24,678 nt of DNA from Eubacterium sp. UBA3720 (GCA_002371335.1 DFHP01000022.1:1-24678); one strand, 5' to 3'. Numbered from the stretch's first letter, positions 13,960 to 22,693 are shown. The notes: generated from the sequence alone by a model not told the origin. Numbers and translations: made by a program.

Positions 13960-15171
13960 TCATACTTTAGGTACATAAATTTCGAATGCTTTTGTATAGC
14001 CGCCCCCACAGGGCTGATTCAGGACAAGATTGCCGCCGTGCATATCAGCGATCTTATGGGCGATACTGAGTCCAAGTCCGCTTCCGCCGCTGACAGTACT
14101 TCTCGCCGAATCTGCTCTTGTAAACGGATCAAATATATTGTCCACCAAACTTTCTTCGATTGGAATTCCATCATCTGCAACACTGACCTTATAAAAAACA
14201 TGGTCAATTTCTAACTCATGAGGCATTTCGACCATGGAAACCATAACCCGGTCTCCGGCCTTAAGATACCGGATCGTATTTGTAAGCAGATTCGTAACAA
14301 CCCGGGACATCTGGATCTTATCCACATTACACATGCAGACCTCCTCCGGAATATCAAAATCCACTTCCAGACCTTTTTCCTCAAAATCAGCAAAAAGCAT
14401 GATTACATTCTCCCGGACCAGCTCTGCCAGATCAAGCTTCTGAGGATGAAGCGTAAATCCATCACTGTCCAGTTTCACAAATTCAAAAAGCATGGTTATC
14501 AACTCGCTGATGCGCATAGATTTTGAGTTTATCGCTTGTAAATATTCATGTTCCTTTACAGGATCCTCCACCAGACCATCCAGCAGGGCTCTTGTATAGC
14601 CTGAAATTGTCGTAATCGGCGTCTTTACATCATGTACTATATCCGAAAACAGCAGATTTCTCCTGCGATCATATTCCCGTTTTTGCTGAGTTTCCATCTC
14701 ACGGATCTCATCCATTTTCTGTGAAACGCCGTGAATGTACCACCATCCGCCCAGAACATACGGAGCAAAGGTCAATGTCAACTGCAGGATGATCAAGACA
14801 GCAAGCGTTATATAGTAAATTCGCACCATGGACGGTCCGAGATCTCTGACAAAAGAAGGAGCTCTCACAGAAATATTAAAAAAATTCTGCATAAAGCCTG
14901 CCATCATATCTCTTCCCACAATCGGAATGATGTCTGACAAAATATTAATCGCCACAATGATCAGTATCTCAAATACGATCATCATTGAATCTCCGATACC
15001 TACGATATGGCCCGCCTCCATAACGTCCACCATCAGATGCAGGAAGACAGTCCTGTAGATCATACTGACAAACTGATGTGAAATATAGATAAAAACCATG
15101 ACCAGCAAAAAACGCTGCACCAGAAATATCTGTAATTCTCTTGTTTTTAAATGCTGCAAATTACTGTTCAT
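13960..15171 (-). CDS. Sensor histidine kinase (VanS-like, HisKA/HATPase)
   Basis: A 403-residue membrane kinase. Hydrophobic segments lie at about 14-38, 58-85 and 118-142; there is little extracytoplasmic domain, so it may sense within or near the membrane. The phospho-acceptor is H180 in FSDIVHDVKTPITTISGY. The catalytic domain shows the N box RVVTNLLTNTIRYL, G1 motif ADDGIPI, F box FDPFTRAD and G2 motif GGSGLGLSIA, so it looks active. G1 lacks the second glycine of the usual DNGxGI. It starts 12 bp after the response regulator gene on the same strand and should phosphorylate it. The 3' end abuts a REP-like array. The stimulus is unknown. Confidence 0.92.
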   Translation of the reverse strand: MNSNLQHLKTRELQIFLVQRFLLVMVFIYISHQFVSMIYRTVFLHLMVDVMEAGHIVGIGDSMMIVFEILIIVAINILSDIIPIVGRDMMAGFMQNFFNISVRAPSFVRDLGPSMVRIYYITLAVLIILQLTLTFAPYVLGGWWYIHGVSQKMDEIREMETQQKREYDRRRNLLFSDIVHDVKTPITTISGYTRALLDGLVEDPVKEHEYLQAINSKSMRISELITMLFEFVKLDSDGFTLHPQKLDLAELVRENVIMLFADFEEKGLEVDFDIPEEVCMCNVDKIQMSRVVTNLLTNTIRYLKAGDRVMVSMVEMPHELEIDHVFYKVSVADDGIPIEESLVDNIFDPFTRADSARSTVSGGSGLGLSIAHKIADMHGGNLVLNQPCGGGYTKAFEIYVPKV

Positions 15172-15183
15172 TCCGTACGTCCC

Positions 15184-15870
15184 TTACTGCAGGCGATATC
15201 CAAGGCCGCGAATCGTCTTAATATATTCATTTGGATCATCTGACAGCTTTCCGCGAAGTTTGCTTATGCAAACCATAATGTTATTATCGGAAACATAAAA
15301 ATCATCATCCCATCCGGCTTCATAGATCTGCTGCTTGGTAAATACCTTCCTTGGATTTTCCATAAAAAGCTTCATTACCTTAAACTCCACTCCCGTAAGC
15401 GGTATATCTTCTTCCCCTTTAGTAAGAGTACAGGTGTCCACATCCAGTTCCAGATCACGCACTTTAAGCGTCTCCTTTGCAGTCTCCTGCACCTGTGCTC
15501 CAAGTGAATAAAATCTCCTCAGATTTGATTTCACTCTGGCAACAGCTTCCATTGGTTGAAATGGTTTCGTAATATAATCGTCCGAACCTATATCAAGTCC
15601 CAGAATCTTATCAGAATCACCTGTTTTAGCGGAAATGATAATTACCGGAATATTACTTGTCTCACGGATCTTTTTCAATGTACGATATCCATCCATACCC
15701 GGCATCATGATGTCCAGAAGAACCAGATCCACATGGTTATTTGCCAGAATATTCAAAGCCTCCACGCCGTTTTCCGCTTCAATCACATTAAACCCTGCCT
15801 GTTCCAGATAAAGATGCAGTATGTCTCTGATCTCAGCCTCATCATCTGCTGTTAAAATTGTATATGCCAT
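15184..15870 (-). CDS. OmpR-family response regulator (VanR-like)
   Basis: A 228-residue response regulator. The receiver domain (1 to about 120) has the acidic pair D9/D10-E11, the phosphorylation site D53 in LLDIMMPG, and the SDDYITKPF lysine segment. The C-terminal winged helix (about 130-228) has LTGVEFKVMKLFMENPRKVFTKQQIYEAGW and TIRGLGYRLQ, as in OmpR/PhoB transcription factors. The ATG has a good GGGAGG site. The kinase gene follows after 12 bp, so they form one operon. Targets are not known; the adjacent lrgAB and DUF975 genes are candidates by position only. Confidence 0.94.
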   Translation of the reverse strand: MAYTILTADDEAEIRDILHLYLEQAGFNVIEAENGVEALNILANNHVDLVLLDIMMPGMDGYRTLKKIRETSNIPVIIISAKTGDSDKILGLDIGSDDYITKPFQPMEAVARVKSNLRRFYSLGAQVQETAKETLKVRDLELDVDTCTLTKGEEDIPLTGVEFKVMKLFMENPRKVFTKQQIYEAGWDDDFYVSDNNIMVCISKLRGKLSDDPNEYIKTIRGLGYRLQ

Positions 15871-16005
15871 TTTTACCTCCCTGCTTCAATTTACATATCT
15901 TCTGTTTATATCCTTTTGTTTTTCCCTTTTTATATTCCTACATCTGTTTCTGATGGTCATCGCGTGTTCTGAGAAAACACAGCTTCCTGTTTCTTTCCCG
16001 GATTC

Positions 16006-16127
16006 ATTGTGGAACGCGCCTCCGTCCCCGGTTTCATTGTGGAACGCTCCTCCGTCCCCGGTTCCATTGTGGAACGCGCCTCCGTCCCCGGTTCCATTGT
16101 GGAACGCTCCTCCGTCCCCGGTTCCAT
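16006..16127 (-). repeat. Four tandem 30 bp REP-like units at the 3' end of the DUF975 gene
   Basis: Four exact-length 30 bp units start at 16006, 16036, 16066 and 16096. Each contains TCCGTCCCCGGTTCC (plus-strand sense); the first has GGTTTC. The units alternate GCGCC, GCTCC, GCGCC, GCTCC, so a 60 bp dimer was probably duplicated. The last unit ends 2 bp from the stop codon of the DUF975 gene. Because 30 is a multiple of three, both strands stay open as repetitive peptide frames, which I do not accept as genes. There are no unique spacers, so it is not a CRISPR array. Confidence 0.92.
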
Positions 16128-16940
16128 TCAGGCTTGTGCCTCTTTTTCCGTGTATATTTCCTTTAGTTTTCTGTAAAGGCAGGCGTCTGTCAGATTTGTA
16201 TACGGATTCACATACAGTATTTCTCCGATTCCAAGGGTCACTACGCCGAGGATGTGCCACGGAATAAAGGACATGTCCAGAAGAAATGCCTGCCATTTAT
16301 TGCCATACATAATGTTTCTGCTTAATTCCAGCACTTCCCGGGTCTCCATCGTCGGAGATTCCGCCAAAATGAAAGGCACCATCCGGTATTCATAAGACTT
16401 TATGATCCCCGGGATCACCAGCAGCAGCGACCAGAGGAAAATATATACATCCCCGATAAACTCGGTTTTTATAACATTCATATATCCGTGATCAAAATAA
16501 TACAGAAGATCCATGATCTCCCCCTTATTCTTGATCTCTTCTCTTTCCACGTCCTCTTTGGCAAGTCCGGTTTCATCTACTTCTCTCATTCTCCACACGT
16601 GTTCATTTGTGCGCAGCAGAAATCTTCCGGCTCCGATTTCCATAGGATTCTTCAGAAAAACGGCAGCCAGCACCTTCACAAACGCAAACGCCAGAGTCAG
16701 ACCAAAGGTAAGGACGATCAGGATGACGACGACCCTGATATTTACTCTGGTACTCCTGTTCAGGTTATCTGAAATCGAAGAAATTGTCCCCGGAATTTCG
16801 GTGATGGTACTCTGCGCCGCCGAGAATGTCGTTCCCTGATTAAATACCAGTAAGGCAAATGATATAAATATCGTTTTCCAATAATTGCCAGGCAGCGCCC
16901 CCTTTGCGACCTGTTTTAATTCTTTTCTACTCCACTTCAT
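16128..16940 (-). CDS. DUF975 family membrane protein
   Basis: A 270-residue protein with the N terminus MKWSRKELKQVAKGALPGNYWKTIFISF, where an amphipathic K/R-rich start leads into the first membrane segment, as is usual in DUF975 (YciC/DUF975-like) proteins. Further membrane segments lie at about 68-95, 158-178 and 210-240. The segment YFDHGYMNVIKTEFIGDVYIFLWSLLLVIPGIIKSYEYRMVPFILAE is characteristic: the PGIIKSYEYRMVPF motif (about 177-190) is strongly conserved in the family. Its function is not established. The ATG follows AGGAGAGGG, and a TATAAT box (plus 16969-16974) sits about 30 bp upstream of the start codon, giving a short leader. The stop codon directly abuts the 30 bp repeat array. 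Confidence 0.9.
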   Translation of the reverse strand: MKWSRKELKQVAKGALPGNYWKTIFISFALLVFNQGTTFSAAQSTITEIPGTISSISDNLNRSTRVNIRVVVILIVLTFGLTLAFAFVKVLAAVFLKNPMEIGAGRFLLRTNEHVWRMREVDETGLAKEDVEREEIKNKGEIMDLLYYFDHGYMNVIKTEFIGDVYIFLWSLLLVIPGIIKSYEYRMVPFILAESPTMETREVLELSRNIMYGNKWQAFLLDMSFIPWHILGVVTLGIGEILYVNPYTNLTDACLYRKLKEIYTEKEAQA

Positions 16941-17044
16941 ATCCCTCTCCTAAATTTTACTTTCTTTTATTATACACGATATTTATCACATTCAGTATGT
17001 TTCGCCATGTTTTTTTCTTTTAAAATAATCTTATTTTATGCAAA

Positions 17045-17081
17045 GGGCGCACTTATCCGCCCATCTGCCGAGCACCCGGCA
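17045..17081 (-). terminator. Two hairpins after the SGNH hydrolase gene
   Basis: On the minus strand TGCCG/CGGCA (17066-17081) is followed by GGGCG/CGCCC (17045-17062) and then TTTGCATAAAATAA. The stems are only 5 bp and the T-run is short, so this is a weak terminator call, supported by its position 30-65 bp past the end of a probable three-gene operon. Confidence 0.45.
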
Positions 17082-17110
17082 AACAGGCTTATTTCATTCT
17101 TATCAAAACA

Positions 17111-17704
17111 TTACGCAAGCAAATATTCTCTTAATTTATTCGCTATTACTGCATGACCTTCGGGAGCTATATGTACGCCGTCAAAAGACATCTTTGGATT
17201 CCATTCGTTCACATCCAAAAATTCTATCCCAAGGTCCTCCGCAAGAAGTCTGTACTCCCTCCTCAGTTCCCCGGAAAACCGACCGATTCTTTTTGCGAGC
17301 ATGGATTCATCTATGTCCATCACCGGCGGCGCCATGAGAATGACCCGTTTTCCCTCTTTGATCAGCTTCCCCAGCTGTGGAACATTTTTCTCTTCAAACA
17401 ACTCCCTCATCCGCCCGCAGACGGTTTCAGCTGTCGCTTTATAAATCACTACCAGGTCATTACTTCCCAGCATAATAGTCAGCACATCGAGTCCGTCATT
17501 CTCCGCAAGCATCTGTCCAAACTGATAAAACTCCCACTTCAGATGCGGAATGCATCTTCCGTTCTGTCCTTCATTAATAACCTTGAATTCCGGCATTCCA
17601 TTAAGGATACCCGGCCATCTGCAGTTCGAGGGGAGACGTACAGCCCCTCCTCTTCTCGGATCAAAACCATATGTATTCGAATCACCATAACAAACTATTT
17701 TCAT
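17111..17704 (-). CDS. SGNH/GDSL-family hydrolase
   Basis: A 197-residue cytoplasmic SGNH hydrolase. The start MKIVCYGDSNTYGFDP carries block I with the nucleophilic serine in GDSN. NEGQNGR is the block II-like glycine, LGSND (about 79-83) is the asparagine block, and SFDGVHIAPEGH near the C terminus supplies the catalytic Asp and His. These proteins are esterases or acyl hydrolases, often acting on acetylated sugars or arylesters; the substrate cannot be fixed. The open frame could begin 15 codons earlier at a GTG (17749), but family members begin at MKI...GDSN, so the ATG at 17704 is used. It follows the MATE gene by 54 bp and is likely the last gene of the PBP1a-MATE-SGNH run. Confidence 0.88.
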   Translation of the reverse strand: MKIVCYGDSNTYGFDPRRGGAVRLPSNCRWPGILNGMPEFKVINEGQNGRCIPHLKWEFYQFGQMLAENDGLDVLTIMLGSNDLVVIYKATAETVCGRMRELFEEKNVPQLGKLIKEGKRVILMAPPVMDIDESMLAKRIGRFSGELRREYRLLAEDLGIEFLDVNEWNPKMSFDGVHIAPEGHAVIANKLREYLLA

Positions 17705-17758
17705 CTTTTGCCGCCGCCTTGAACTTCCTTTCAAAAAATTTCCACTCACGTTAAAAGG

Positions 17759-19126
17759 TCAATCATGATCATAACATTTTTCCAATCTTTCATCCTGAAT
17801 ATGTTTTCTCATAATGACTGTGTAATACAATACACAGATCAGAGCTGAAAACGCAGATCCTATAGGAGCCGCCGCTCCCATTGCGTACAGAGTTGCAGGA
17901 AACCACAGTGACGCAAGATATGCCCCCGGTATCCTGAACAGTAATGCAGAAGCGACATTATGAAGAAACGATATGAAGGATTTCTGATATGCCGAAAAAT
18001 ATCCGCTGAAGCAAAAATGTACGCCTGCAGCAACACAGTCGAAGGAATATGTCCTCAGATACTGTGCTCCCAGACGGATCACTCCCGGATCACTTTTGTC
18101 AAAAAGCGTCAGTATCTGCTCCGCGGCGAACTGACACACAATAAAGAAAACACTTCCCATGAGGACCGAAATGCCCATGCCGTAGAAAAGAGTTTTTTTG
18201 CCCCGCTGATGCTGTCCCGCTCCCGCATTCTGTGCCGCGATCGCTGATATCGAAGAAAGCATCGATGATGGGACCAGGAACAGAAAGCTGATCACTTTTT
18301 CCACGATACCCACAGCAGCCGCAACCTCCACGCCGCGGCGGTTCGCGATCACTGTAATGACCATGAATGAGACCTGTATAAACCCATCCTGCGCGCAGAT
18401 CGGCGCCCCGACCTGAAGTATCTTTCCTGCTGTCTGTTTGTCCAGGCGTATATTCTCTCTTCCGAAGGATACGCCGTAATCCATCTTTTTCAGCACGACA
18501 AGAGAGAGCAGCACACTGAACGCCTGGGACGAGACCGTCGCGACAGCCGCGCCCGCGGCGCCCATCCTCATAGGTCCTATCAGATAATAATCCAGTCCGA
18601 TATTAATGATCCCGGCAGCTGCCACAAAATACATGGGTCTTCTGGAATCACCCATTCCCCGGAAAATTGCTGCTATCACATTATATGCTGTAATAAAAGG
18701 AATTCCCGCGAAGCAAAACAGCAGATAACTTTCCGCAGGCGCCGCGGAAACCTCCGGTACAGATAACAATCGAATGATCCTTCCCGTATTTGCCAGCAGG
18801 ACCGCCGTCAGAAAACCTGCGAAGATAAAAAATATTATCACTGTGTTGCCCACAGCACTGGAAATATCCTTTTTATTCTTTGCTCCGACCGCACGGCTGA
18901 TCGTTACGGTGGCTCCCATTGCCAGCCCTGCGATTATCACGGTCAGCATATGCATGACCTGACTTCCGACAGACACTGCGGTGATGACGTCGGCACTGTT
19001 AAACTGACCGGCGATAAAAAGATCCGCCATTCCGTAAAAAGTCTGAAGAAAACATGCGATCAGATAAGGCACGGAAAACCTGAGAAGGTTCCTCACCACA
19101 CTGCCCTGCGTTAAATCAGTTTCCAA
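17759..19126 (-). CDS. MATE family efflux transporter (TTG start)
   Basis: A 455-residue twelve-helix MATE exporter. The N terminus TDLTQGSVVRNLLRFSVPYLIACF and the GMADLFIAGQF segment (about 32-42) are typical of the DinF/NorM-like clostridial group. It differs clearly from the MATE protein at 1938. The start codon is TTG, preceded by AAGGAGG at 9 nt; no in-frame ATG lies near. It begins 27 bp after the PBP1a stop, so the two are probably co-transcribed. This pairing, with a flippase-superfamily protein next to a peptidoglycan synthase, raises the possibility of a cell-envelope substrate, which is inference only. Confidence 0.9.
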   Translation of the reverse strand: METDLTQGSVVRNLLRFSVPYLIACFLQTFYGMADLFIAGQFNSADVITAVSVGSQVMHMLTVIIAGLAMGATVTISRAVGAKNKKDISSAVGNTVIIFFIFAGFLTAVLLANTGRIIRLLSVPEVSAAPAESYLLFCFAGIPFITAYNVIAAIFRGMGDSRRPMYFVAAAGIINIGLDYYLIGPMRMGAAGAAVATVSSQAFSVLLSLVVLKKMDYGVSFGRENIRLDKQTAGKILQVGAPICAQDGFIQVSFMVITVIANRRGVEVAAAVGIVEKVISFLFLVPSSMLSSISAIAAQNAGAGQHQRGKKTLFYGMGISVLMGSVFFIVCQFAAEQILTLFDKSDPGVIRLGAQYLRTYSFDCVAAGVHFCFSGYFSAYQKSFISFLHNVASALLFRIPGAYLASLWFPATLYAMGAAAPIGSAFSALICVLYYTVIMRKHIQDERLEKCYDHD

Positions 19127-19153
19127 TATTTGTGTCCTCCTTAGGTAGTCTGT

Positions 19154-21559
19154 TTAGAAGAATTCAAAGAACTGATCGTACCATCGGCCGCCTCCGGAAT
19201 CATCCGATCCTCCGCCGCTGTTATCATTGTTTCTGCTGTTATTCCCGCTGCCGTATCCTTCCTCATTGCCATTAGCGTTGTCTTCGCTTTCATTCTTTTC
19301 ATTATCCTTTTCTTCCTCTCCGTTCCGGTTCATCAGCCGGTCCCAAAGAGAATTATGCGTCTGACAGGTGCCGTTATTCAGGCTTTCAGGAAGAACATAA
19401 GCTTCATCGTCAGTACCGGCGGTACCTGTTTTCAGATATACCGCAATACTGGTATCAGGACAGTGTTCATTTGCCCGCTCACCTGTTTCATTACATATTT
19501 TTACTTCTTCATGGCAGTCGCATTTTTCATCCGGCACCATATCCTCCGGCAAATATACTACCTCTGTCATATCGCCCTGTAAAGTATTGTCACAGAGACC
19601 GGATATGGCTTTCTTTCCGCATTTACTGCAGACTGTGCACTTCGTCAGCTCAGATGTGGAAGTAAACTCCGCGTCAGGAAGGGAGTCATTTGCCCCCATC
19701 ATGATCGTTTTCCACATAAGCTGCACATAGGTTCCGCTTTCCTGGGGTTGATTCGTATCGTAACCGCCCCAGACTCCGCAGGTATAATATGGCGAAAATC
19801 CAAAGAACCATGCGTCTATATTGTCGTTGGTCGTTCCGCTTTTCCCCGCAACGGGCATCGATGAAAAATAAGCATTTGTACCGGTTCCCTCACTTACGAC
19901 CTTTTCCATTGCGGCAGTCAGCTCACCTGCCACACCAATGCTCACTGCCTGCCCGGTCACAGGCGTCTTTTCCAGCAAAACATTTCCGTCGTGATCCAGT
20001 ATTTTTGTATAATAAACCGGTTCAATATACATACCCCCTCTGGCAATCGCGCTGTAAGCTGCCGTCATCTCCAGATTTGTGACGCCGCCCGAAGTTCCGC
20101 CAAGCGCCAGCGCCTCTACCTTATCCGCATCAGTCAGCGTACTGATGCCAAACTTCTGCAGCTGATTCCAGATCACATCCATACCTGTCTTCTGAAAACA
20201 CTGCAGCGCTACGATGTTGTCGGAAGTAACAATAGCTTTTTGCACCGTCGTCTTTCCTCCGTATCCGCCGTCTGCGTTTTGGATCGGCGTACCGTCAGAA
20301 TATGCATAATTTGCGTCATCATAAGTGGTCGCCAGAGAAAAATCTCCATTTTCCATTCCTGCCGCATATTCTGCCAGTATCTTTATAGTCGAACCCGGCT
20401 GACGCTTTGCAGAGATTGCCCGGTTCATGATAAGACTTGCGCTTTTTTCTCCACGGCCGCCTACCATGGCCTTGATCTGTCCTGTCGCATTATCAATGAT
20501 CACAAGAGAAATTTCCGCATCCGTGGTCAGTATATCCGTATCATTTGCCTTTTCCTGACACAGGTTCTGCAGAACAGTGCTCTCCGTGGAATAAATCGTC
20601 AGCCCTCCTTTATAGATCTGATTCCAAGCTTCTTCCTCCGTACAGCCGGTATTTTTCTGCAGATCGTCAAGAATCTGATAAACCATCGCATCCTCAAAAT
20701 ATGTCATGATCTCCTGGGCAGCCCCCTCGGCGGTAACCTGCGCAATAAGCGTATAAACATCCTCGGACATGGCTGCTGTCATCTCCTGATCAGTAATATA
20801 GCCCTGCTGGAACATTTTTGCCAGGACCTGCTGCTGACGTTCCTGATTTTTTTCAGGATTCTCCCGGGGATTAAACTTTGTTGGATTTTTTGTGATGGCT
20901 GCAAGCGTCGCGGACTCCGCCAGTGTGAGTTCAGACACATCTTTGTCAAAATAGTATTTCGCGGCGGTCTCAACGCCCCAGCAGCCGGCGCCAAGGTTGA
21001 TGGTATTCAGATAATTTTCGAGAATCCACTCCTTTTCAACCTTCTGCTCCAGCGCCACTGCCAGATATTGTTCCTGCAGCTTTCTCTCAATTCTGTCCAA
21101 AAAACTCTTTTCTTCTGTCCAATCAGTAAAAACGTTATTTTTCAGCAGCTGCTGCGTGATGGTACTTGCGCCTTCCGAAAAGGAACCTGTGGTGATTCCT
21201 TTAAAAAAGGCCCGCCCGATTCCTTTTATATCAATTCCGTTATGCTCATAGAAACGCTCGTCCTCGATCGCTACGATAGCATCCTTCAGATCCTGAGGGA
21301 TCTCCTCTGATTTCACATAGACTCTGTTTGAGGACTCACCCGTCAGGGTCAGCACCACGTTTCCCGAATCATCCAGAACACTGGTCCTGTATCCCTTGGG
21401 CATAGCGTCAAGCGTACTGATCTGAGGTGCCATGACGATCGTATATCCGACGACGCCTGCTGCCGCGACCAGCATGCACATGATCAGCATGATGATCATC
21501 TTTCCGAACGGAAAACCTCCGGTTTTTTTTCTTTTTCTTCTTTTTTTCTCTTTTTTCAT
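19154..21559 (-). CDS. Bifunctional class A penicillin-binding protein (PBP1a type)
   Basis: An 801-residue peptidoglycan synthase. A short K/R-rich cytoplasmic tail is followed by one transmembrane helix (about 20-43). The GT51 glycosyltransferase domain has AIEDERFYEHNGID with catalytic E99, GASTITQQLLKN (130-141), the IERKLQEQ segment, GVETAAKYYF and LAESATLAA. The transpeptidase domain has RQPGSTIK with nucleophile S390 and K393, SDN at 446-448 and KSG at 573-575. After it come a cysteine-rich segment (CxxCxxC at 641-647 and more cysteines to about 700) and a low-complexity Glu/Asn/Gly/Ser tail of about 70 residues. The ATG at 21559 is preferred to the longer frame beginning at TTG, since GGGGGA lies just upstream. 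It heads a likely operon with the MATE and SGNH genes. Confidence 0.93.
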   Translation of the reverse strand: MKKEKKRRKRKKTGGFPFGKMIIMLIMCMLVAAAGVVGYTIVMAPQISTLDAMPKGYRTSVLDDSGNVVLTLTGESSNRVYVKSEEIPQDLKDAIVAIEDERFYEHNGIDIKGIGRAFFKGITTGSFSEGASTITQQLLKNNVFTDWTEEKSFLDRIERKLQEQYLAVALEQKVEKEWILENYLNTINLGAGCWGVETAAKYYFDKDVSELTLAESATLAAITKNPTKFNPRENPEKNQERQQQVLAKMFQQGYITDQEMTAAMSEDVYTLIAQVTAEGAAQEIMTYFEDAMVYQILDDLQKNTGCTEEEAWNQIYKGGLTIYSTESTVLQNLCQEKANDTDILTTDAEISLVIIDNATGQIKAMVGGRGEKSASLIMNRAISAKRQPGSTIKILAEYAAGMENGDFSLATTYDDANYAYSDGTPIQNADGGYGGKTTVQKAIVTSDNIVALQCFQKTGMDVIWNQLQKFGISTLTDADKVEALALGGTSGGVTNLEMTAAYSAIARGGMYIEPVYYTKILDHDGNVLLEKTPVTGQAVSIGVAGELTAAMEKVVSEGTGTNAYFSSMPVAGKSGTTNDNIDAWFFGFSPYYTCGVWGGYDTNQPQESGTYVQLMWKTIMMGANDSLPDAEFTSTSELTKCTVCSKCGKKAISGLCDNTLQGDMTEVVYLPEDMVPDEKCDCHEEVKICNETGERANEHCPDTSIAVYLKTGTAGTDDEAYVLPESLNNGTCQTHNSLWDRLMNRNGEEEKDNEKNESEDNANGNEEGYGSGNNSRNNDNSGGGSDDSGGGRWYDQFFEFF

Positions 21560-21619
21560 AGTTTCCCCCACCAAAAAGCCCAAAACTCAGCCTGCGGAAG
21601 CAATGAATCAGGACGGTCC

Positions 21620-21708
21620 CGTACCGCCCTCTCAATCTATTTTTACCACTCATTTGTGTTCAATTAGTGTCTGCAGCCTTTATTTTTACGATTGCGTACC
21701 GCCCCTCT
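21620..21708. repeat. Direct repeat pair in the PBP1a/rsuA intergenic region
   Basis: CGTACCGCCCTCTC (21620-21633) recurs as CGTACCGCCCCTCT (21695-21708), 75 bp apart, identical except for one inserted C. A promoter-like pair for PBP1a on the minus strand (TTGAAC, about 17-18 nt, ATAGAT or TAGATT) lies between them. The first copy is also part of a small CGGT/ACCG hairpin. They could be binding sites for a regulator, but this is weak evidence. Confidence 0.45.
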
Positions 21709-21726
21709 ATATGCTATCCTTTTCCT

Positions 21727-21764
21727 GAAACCGGGGACGGAGACAGGTTCCGTTTTGGAACCGG
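21727..21764 (+). repeat. REP-like element, single copy plus fragment
   Basis: GAAACCGGGGACGGAGACAG and the following GTTCC (21727-21751) form one plus-oriented copy of the dispersed element, followed by a fragment GGAACCGG (21757-21764). Unlike the other four loci it lies between divergent genes, not at a gene's 3' end. Confidence 0.85.
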
Positions 21765-21865
21765 ATTTTAACGTGCCTTTTTAAGACTCTGTGAGGCATT
21801 GTATTTTAAACCTCTTTCTGGCAATTGCGAAACCCCTTTTAATGAAAGGAATCATCAGGACAGGT

Positions 21866-22681
21866 ATGCGACTGGACAAATTACTGGCTGACATGGGACT
21901 TGGAACCCGCAGTGATATCAAAAAAAACATCCGCAAAGGCAAGGCTGCTGTCAACGGCTCTATCGTAAAAGATCCCGGCATGCCCGTGACTGAGAGCATG
22001 GACATTCGTTACTTTGACCGTCCGGTTTATCATGAAGAATATTCATATTATATGTTAAACAAACCTGCCGGATATATTTCCGCGACAAAAGACGAAAATT
22101 CCGGACAGATGACAGTTATCGATCTTCTGGATGAGGAACAGAAAAGAACAGATCTGTTCCCGGCGGGCCGCCTGGATAAAGACACGGAGGGTCTGCTCCT
22201 GATCACGAACGACGGGCAGCTCGCACATCGTCTTCTTTCTCCGAAACGGCATGTTGACAAAGTTTATTATGCCTGCGTTTTTGGGGAAGTCACGCGGACC
22301 GATGTAGCGAGTTTTCGAAACGGAATAACTATTACTGAAGACTTTACCTGTTTGCCCGCAGATCTTCGTATCCTTAATGTGAAAAAATATGATAACAACG
22401 CAGATCTGACGGATCTTACCATTAAGACCGGATCAGACAGTACTGTCAAAATCGATATCTCAGGCTTCCGGCCCGAAAACGCTCCTCTATATGTCTCGGA
22501 GGTGGAAATAGTGATCCGGGAAGGAAAATTCCATCAGATCAAACGCATGTTCCACGCTGTCGGCAAAGAAGTCCTGTACCTGAAAAGATTGTCAATGGGT
22601 CCGCTTGTGCTGGATCCTTCTTTGCGCTCCGGCAAGTACCGCAGGCTCACGGAAAAAGAACTTGCAGATCTAAACAAATAA
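21866..22681 (+). CDS. RsuA/RluB family rRNA pseudouridine synthase
   Basis: A 271-residue pseudouridine synthase. An N-terminal S4 RNA-binding domain (MRLDKLLADMGLGTRSDIKKNIRKGKAAVNG, about 1-31, with the R..DKLLA start) is followed by the RsuA-type catalytic domain: NKPAGYISA (65-73), GRLDKDTEGLLLITNDG (101-117) with catalytic D104, KVYYACV, and EGKFHQIKRMFHAVGKEVLYLKR near the C terminus. It converts a specific rRNA uridine to pseudouridine; RsuA itself modifies U516 of 16S rRNA in E. coli, but the exact target here is unproven. The frame is open 25 codons upstream. The ATG at 21866 matches the family start and follows AGGACAGGT; 21842 is an alternative start. Confidence 0.9.
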   Translation: MRLDKLLADMGLGTRSDIKKNIRKGKAAVNGSIVKDPGMPVTESMDIRYFDRPVYHEEYSYYMLNKPAGYISATKDENSGQMTVIDLLDEEQKRTDLFPAGRLDKDTEGLLLITNDGQLAHRLLSPKRHVDKVYYACVFGEVTRTDVASFRNGITITEDFTCLPADLRILNVKKYDNNADLTDLTIKTGSDSTVKIDISGFRPENAPLYVSEVEIVIREGKFHQIKRMFHAVGKEVLYLKRLSMGPLVLDPSLRSGKYRRLTEKELADLNK

Positions 22682-22693
22682 CCACACAAAACG

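Noticed and set aside
16006..16127. CRISPR-like regular repeats
   Set aside because: Units are directly tandem with no unique spacers between them, and no cas genes are present.
15886..16296. Open frames on both strands encoding ten-residue repeat peptides across the 30 bp array
   Set aside because: They exist only because the repeat unit is a multiple of three. They overlap the end of the DUF975 gene, lack a credible ribosome binding site and have no domain.
19991..21310. Long 439-codon open frame opposite the PBP1a gene
   Set aside because: It is wholly antisense to a complete bifunctional PBP with all catalytic motifs; its translation is Cys/Arg/Leu-rich without domains, as expected for a shadow frame.
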